From the NCBI GenBank assembly GCA_937898195.1, contig CALEJD010000107.1, forward strand, positions 1-9,580: 9,580 nt of DNA, read 5' to 3'. Source of the DNA: an uncultured Clostridia bacterium (GTDB lineage: Bacteria > Bacillota > Clostridia > Oscillospirales > Acutalibacteraceae). The notes beneath the pieces are model-generated. The model did no database searches and was not told the origin of the DNA. It worked only from the letters and a program-made list of their open reading frames with translations. Every line of letters begins with the position of its first letter. The first letter of the stretch is position 1. Both the position numbers and the translations under genes were made by a program. This document shows, piece by piece, positions 6,732 to 9,580 of the stretch.

Positions 6732-8063
6732 TTAGTTTGTGTCTGTACCTGTAAATCTTATAAGTTCAAGGTTTGGTGCGTTTTCTGCATCAATGGCTTT
6801 TGCATAATCGTCACATATGTTACCCCATTGCACAGATGACTTTTCTATAAGCACATTCTTTGCGTTTCTAATAAAGAAACCACTATTTTTATACTTTTCA
6901 ACACCATACTGCAAACAAGGTCTTAAATCGTAAAGTCCGCAGTCCCATTTTGATGTTTTTGTCATTGTAACACTTACATTTTCAAAGGTCACATCTTCAA
7001 TCATATTTTCTTCTGTGCCGTGAATAAGCACACCGTTTTCACCTTTGCAAGTGATATTACGGAAACGTACATTCTTGATTTTACCTGACTTTGTATTCTC
7101 GTCGCGGTTAAATGTTGTAATCACGATTGGCTCGGCTGTGCCCCACCAGTCAGGGCAGAAACGACGGGTTTCAATAATGCAGTTTGAGTATGTAACATTT
7201 TCTACATTACCGCCATCGCGAATCTGAATTGAAAGCCCACGATTACTGCGTGAAATGATACAATTATCAACAATCACATTACGAAAATCACCAACACCCT
7301 CTGTACCGATTTTAATGGCAGCAGAAGTTGAAATAAGTGTGCAGTTAGCAATAATAATATTCTCGCAAGGACCATATTCTGCATTGCCCTTTGATGTTTT
7401 AAGACAGATACAGTCATCTGCACATTCAACATGGCAACCTAAAATTCTAACATTTGTACAATGGTCAGGGTCAATTCCGTCAGAATTTGCAACATCAAGG
7501 TCATTAAGAATGCGGATTTGAGAAATAAGCACATCATCACACCCAGCTGGGTGAAGCGTCCAGAAAGGCGCATCAACAATAGTCACATCTTTAAATGTGA
7601 TGTTGTTGCTCTTTTCAATGTAAATTACGGTTGGGCGTGGATAGAAATTGCCTGTTACATAATACTGGTCTTTTCTCTCAACGAATGCGTGACCGTTAGC
7701 GTCAATAGTGCCTTCACCTGAAATTGTGCATCCGTCTGCCTCGTAACCATAAATGAACACAAATGATGGTTTGCCTGTAACAGGGTTGCCGATAAGAGCG
7801 GTTTTAGGGTCATTTATCATATTACAAGGACGAATATAACCGTCAATATTGTCAGTTGCTTTAAGGCGAGAGCCTTTTTGAAGATGCAACTCAACATTTT
7901 TCTTCATACGGATTGAATCAGAATAATATGTTTTACCACTTGTGAGCACAACTGTACCGCCACCATTTTCTTCCGCTTTATCAATAGCAGACTGAATAGC
8001 TTTGCAGTCATTATTTACACCGTTACCAAGTGCGCCAAAATCTTCGGGATAAAAATATAACAT
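6732..8063 (-). CDS. Glycoside hydrolase family 28 (polygalacturonase-like) beta-helix protein, cytosolic
   Basis: GH28 enzymes cleave galacturonosyl or rhamnogalacturonan bonds of pectin on a right-handed parallel beta-helix. The 443 residues begin with FGALGNGVNNDCKAIQSAID (9-28), the usual pectin-lyase-fold entry. The helix rungs follow (SGEGTIDANG, PRPTVIYIEKSNNITFKDV, DAPFWTLHPAGCDDV). The catalytic region shows NSDGIDPD (193-200), whose Asp 195 is a likely acid/base, and ADDCICLKT (215-223) with Asp 216/217 the other acid pair. The family's GHG histidine site reads AAIKIGTEGVG (249-258), with no histidine, and the RIK site reads SIQIR (278-282). There is no signal peptide, so the substrate is probably imported oligosaccharide. 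The ATG has GGGAGGT eight bases upstream and a dedicated promoter. The gene is monocistronic. Exact substrate is not predictable; a rhamnogalacturonan or unsaturated-galacturonide activity is as possible as polygalacturonase. Confidence 0.93.
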   Translation of the reverse strand: MLYFYPEDFGALGNGVNNDCKAIQSAIDKAEENGGGTVVLTSGKTYYSDSIRMKKNVELHLQKGSRLKATDNIDGYIRPCNMINDPKTALIGNPVTGKPSFVFIYGYEADGCTISGEGTIDANGHAFVERKDQYYVTGNFYPRPTVIYIEKSNNITFKDVTIVDAPFWTLHPAGCDDVLISQIRILNDLDVANSDGIDPDHCTNVRILGCHVECADDCICLKTSKGNAEYGPCENIIIANCTLISTSAAIKIGTEGVGDFRNVIVDNCIISRSNRGLSIQIRDGGNVENVTYSNCIIETRRFCPDWWGTAEPIVITTFNRDENTKSGKIKNVRFRNITCKGENGVLIHGTEENMIEDVTFENVSVTMTKTSKWDCGLYDLRPCLQYGVEKYKNSGFFIRNAKNVLIEKSSVQWGNICDDYAKAIDAENAPNLELIRFTGTDTN

Positions 8064-8095
8064 AATGTGGACCTCCCACGTTTAAATCTGCAAAA

Positions 8096-8124
8096 AGTAT
8101 ATCACAAAAGCACACAAATAACAA
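8096..8124 (-). promoter_or_regulatory. Candidate promoter of the GH28 gene
   Basis: On the minus strand TTGTTA (8119-8124) and TATACT (8096-8101) are separated by exactly 17 bp. Transcription would start about 25 bp before the GH28 start codon. It begins just six bases after the upstream terminator stem, giving the gene independent expression. Confidence 0.6.
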
Positions 8125-8130
8125 TACAAA

Positions 8131-8166
8131 AAACAAACTGCTCAGTTTTTGCTGAGCAGTTTGTTT
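8131..8166 (-). terminator. Strong rho-independent terminator after aspS and the small membrane protein
   Basis: AAACAAACTGCTCAG (8131-8145) pairs perfectly over 15 bp with CTGAGCAGTTTGTTT (8152-8166) around a 6-base loop. On the minus strand the stem is followed by TTTTGTATTG and begins directly after the TAA of the small gene (8167-8169). On the plus strand it is followed by TTTTT, but no plus-strand gene ends here. Confidence 0.9.
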
Positions 8167-8397
8167 TTACTTTTTATTATTTCTCTTTTTAATTCGTTTA
8201 GTGCGGATTCTGTTAAAAAGAATTTCCATAACAACAAAACCAACAATAACAACACAAGCAAAGAAAATGCGGATTGGTGTCACCGTCAAATCATTTGGGA
8301 CTTTAACAGTACTCTCTGCAAATGCTGTAATACCTAAAGAGAAAAGAAGCACCAAAGACATTAAAACTATATTAAATTGTCTTTTTGCTTTATTCAT
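8167..8397 (-). CDS. Small protein with signal peptide and a second membrane segment, unknown function
   Basis: A 76-residue hypothetical protein. Residues 1-27 form a convincing signal peptide: basic MNKAKRQ, hydrophobic core IVLMSLVLLFSLGIT, and AFA-ES as a signal peptidase I site. About 20 mature residues follow (STVKVPNDLTVTPI), then a membrane helix (IRIFFACVVIVGFVVMEILF) and a basic tail (RIRTKRIKKRNNKK) that should stay in the cytoplasm. If the leader is cleaved, the product is a type I single-pass peptide. I prefer the ATG at 8395-8397, which has GGTAGG upstream, over an in-frame TTG at 8412, because the signal peptide begins cleanly there. It lies 17 bp after the aspS stop and just before a terminator, so it is probably the last gene of the aspS transcript. 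No homologous family recognised. Confidence 0.7.
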   Translation of the reverse strand: MNKAKRQFNIVLMSLVLLFSLGITAFAESTVKVPNDLTVTPIRIFFACVVIVGFVVMEILFNRIRTKRIKKRNNKK

Positions 8398-8414
8398 AAA
8401 AATACCTACCAAGA

Positions 8415-9580
8415 TTATTCTTCCTGTGCTTTAACTTCAATTCCAAGTTCATCAAGTTGAAGTGTGTCAACTGGTGATGGACATTCTGTCATTGGCTCGC
8501 TCGCGTTCTGGAGTTTAGGGAATGCGATAACATCACGAAGTGACTCTGCGCCAATCATCTGCATAACAAGTCTGTCCAGACCGATACCCATACCGCCGTG
8601 TGGTGGTGGGCCAAACTTAAACGCATCTGTTAAGAAACCGAATTTCTCATAAGCTTCTTCGTCTGAAAGACCAAGGAGTGAGAACATTCTCTTTTGGAGT
8701 GCAGGGTCAGTAATACGAATTGAACCGGATGACAACTCAACACCGTTGAGAACAAGGTCATAAGCCTTTGCACGAACCTGTGCTTTGTCTGTTTCGAGAT
8801 ATTCTAAACATTCATCCATAGGTGAAGTGAATGGGTGGTGCATAGCAACAAAGGTCTGTGAGTCTTCGTCCCACTCGAAGAATGGGAATTCTGTAATCCA
8901 AAGAAGATTGAACTTATCTGTTGGAATAATATCGAGCTTCTTTGCAACTTCTTGACGGAGTGCACCGAGAACTGAAAGAACGCAGTTTTTCTTTGTATCA
9001 GCAACGATTAATACAACGTCACCTGTTTCTGCCCCTGCTTTATTAAGGAGAGCAGTCATTTTGTCTTCTGTAAGGAATTTTGCGAATGAAGATGCAAGAC
9101 CATCAGGCATAAGACGAGCAAATGCAAGTCCTTTAGCACCAATACCACGAACAAATTCAGTTAATTTATCAATTTCTTTTCTTGTAAGAGTATTGACTGC
9201 ATTTTTAGCTGTAATACAGTAAACTGCGCCACCTGCTTCAAGTGCAGATGCAAATACGCCGAAACCGCAACCTTTAACTACGTCACCAAGGTCGCAAAGT
9301 TCCATTTCATAACGAGTATCAGGCTTGTCAGAGCCGTAACGCTCCATAGCATCTTTATAAGTAAGTCTTGGGAGTGGCAACTGAATGTCAACACCCATAG
9401 CTTCTTTGAATACTCTTTGAATGTAGCCTTCACCCATACCCATAACGTCGTTAACATCAACGAATGACATTTCAAGGTCAATCTGTGTAAATTCTGGCTG
9501 ACGGTCAGCACGCAAATCTTCGTCACGGAAGCAACGAGCAATCTGCATATATCTGTCAAAGCCTGCTACCATTGAAAGCT
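8415..9580 (-). CDS. aspS: Aspartyl-tRNA synthetase, bacterial type (N-terminus beyond window edge)
   Basis: AspRS charges tRNA-Asp with aspartate in the cytoplasm. About 388 codons are present of roughly 590; the anticodon-binding OB fold and class II motif 1 lie past the right edge. Visible: motif 2, CFRDEDLRADRQPEFTQID (near 9480-9535); the bacterial GAD insertion domain in the middle; WITEFPFFEWDED and AMHHPFTSPMDE; and motif 3, GMGIGLDRL (about 8570-8595), in a typical HGGMGIGLDR context. The C-terminus SPVDTLQLDELGIEV matches bacterial AspRS. The reading frame is open to the edge (LSMVAGFDRY), so the methionine at 9572 is internal. Whether it is discriminating or also charges tRNA-Asn cannot be told without the N-terminal domain. 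The small membrane protein gene follows 17 bp downstream. Confidence 0.98.
   Translation of the reverse strand, partial: LSMVAGFDRYMQIARCFRDEDLRADRQPEFTQIDLEMSFVDVNDVMGMGEGYIQRVFKEAMGVDIQLPLPRLTYKDAMERYGSDKPDTRYEMELCDLGDVVKGCGFGVFASALEAGGAVYCITAKNAVNTLTRKEIDKLTEFVRGIGAKGLAFARLMPDGLASSFAKFLTEDKMTALLNKAGAETGDVVLIVADTKKNCVLSVLGALRQEVAKKLDIIPTDKFNLLWITEFPFFEWDEDSQTFVAMHHPFTSPMDECLEYLETDKAQVRAKAYDLVLNGVELSSGSIRITDPALQKRMFSLLGLSDEEAYEKFGFLTDAFKFGPPPHGGMGIGLDRLVMQMIGAESLRDVIAFPKLQNASEPMTECPSPVDTLQLDELGIEVKAQEE

Noticed and set aside
8149..8337. 62-codon plus-strand frame starting in the terminator stem
   Set aside because: Asn/Ser-rich translation antisense to the small membrane protein; no ribosome binding site and it starts inside a terminator hairpin.
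8398..8412. Longer start (TTG at 8412) for the small membrane protein
   Set aside because: It would add five residues before a well-formed signal peptide, and the best upstream purine stretch (GGTAGG) falls inside this extension, correctly spaced for the ATG at 8397.
1..9580. CRISPR arrays, insertion sequences, phage or toxin-antitoxin and defence genes
   Set aside because: No regularly spaced repeats, transposase or nuclease-like motifs, or terminal inverted repeats were seen; gene content and base composition look uniformly chromosomal.

Overview
The window reads as ordinary chromosome of an AT-rich, low-GC Gram-positive bacterium, most likely a gut-type Clostridia (Oscillospiraceae/Ruminococcaceae-like). 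This rests on strong AAGGAGG-type ribosome binding sites, AT-rich intergenic DNA with TATAAT-like promoters, a SecA with a C-terminal zinc tail, compact operons, and a cytosolic GH28-type pectin enzyme. I saw no insertion sequences, phage genes, CRISPR arrays, tRNA or rRNA. The species assignment is inference.

Layout. (1) Positions 1-1592, minus strand: a tight two-gene operon. An SCP2-like protein with what looks like two SCP2-type units (828-1592) is followed by a class III PLP aminotransferase of the glutamate-1-semialdehyde aminomutase type (1-813). The aminotransferase runs off the left edge just after its catalytic lysine. (2) 1593-1849: a divergent, AT-rich promoter region. (3) 1850-6680, plus strand: secA, then a zinc-ribbon/one-TM/TPR-like protein with a TTG start, then a polytopic membrane protein that overlaps it by ATGA. 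The run ends at a strong hairpin (6694-6716), probably bidirectional. (4) 6732-8063, minus strand: a GH28-family beta-helix glycosidase that lacks a signal peptide and has its own promoter. (5) 8131-8166: a perfect 15-bp terminator stem. (6) 8167-9580, minus strand: aspS, whose N-terminus lies beyond the right edge, followed 17 bp later by a very small protein with a signal peptide and a second membrane segment.

How the genes work together. SecA drives protein export. Its two downstream partners are membrane proteins of unknown role, and co-transcription makes an envelope or export role plausible but unproven. AspRS charges tRNA-Asp. The GH28 enzyme probably trims imported pectic oligosaccharides in the cytoplasm. 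The least explained parts are the SCP2-like/aminotransferase pair and the two-gene tail of the secA operon. I did not find a clear new defence or mobile system.
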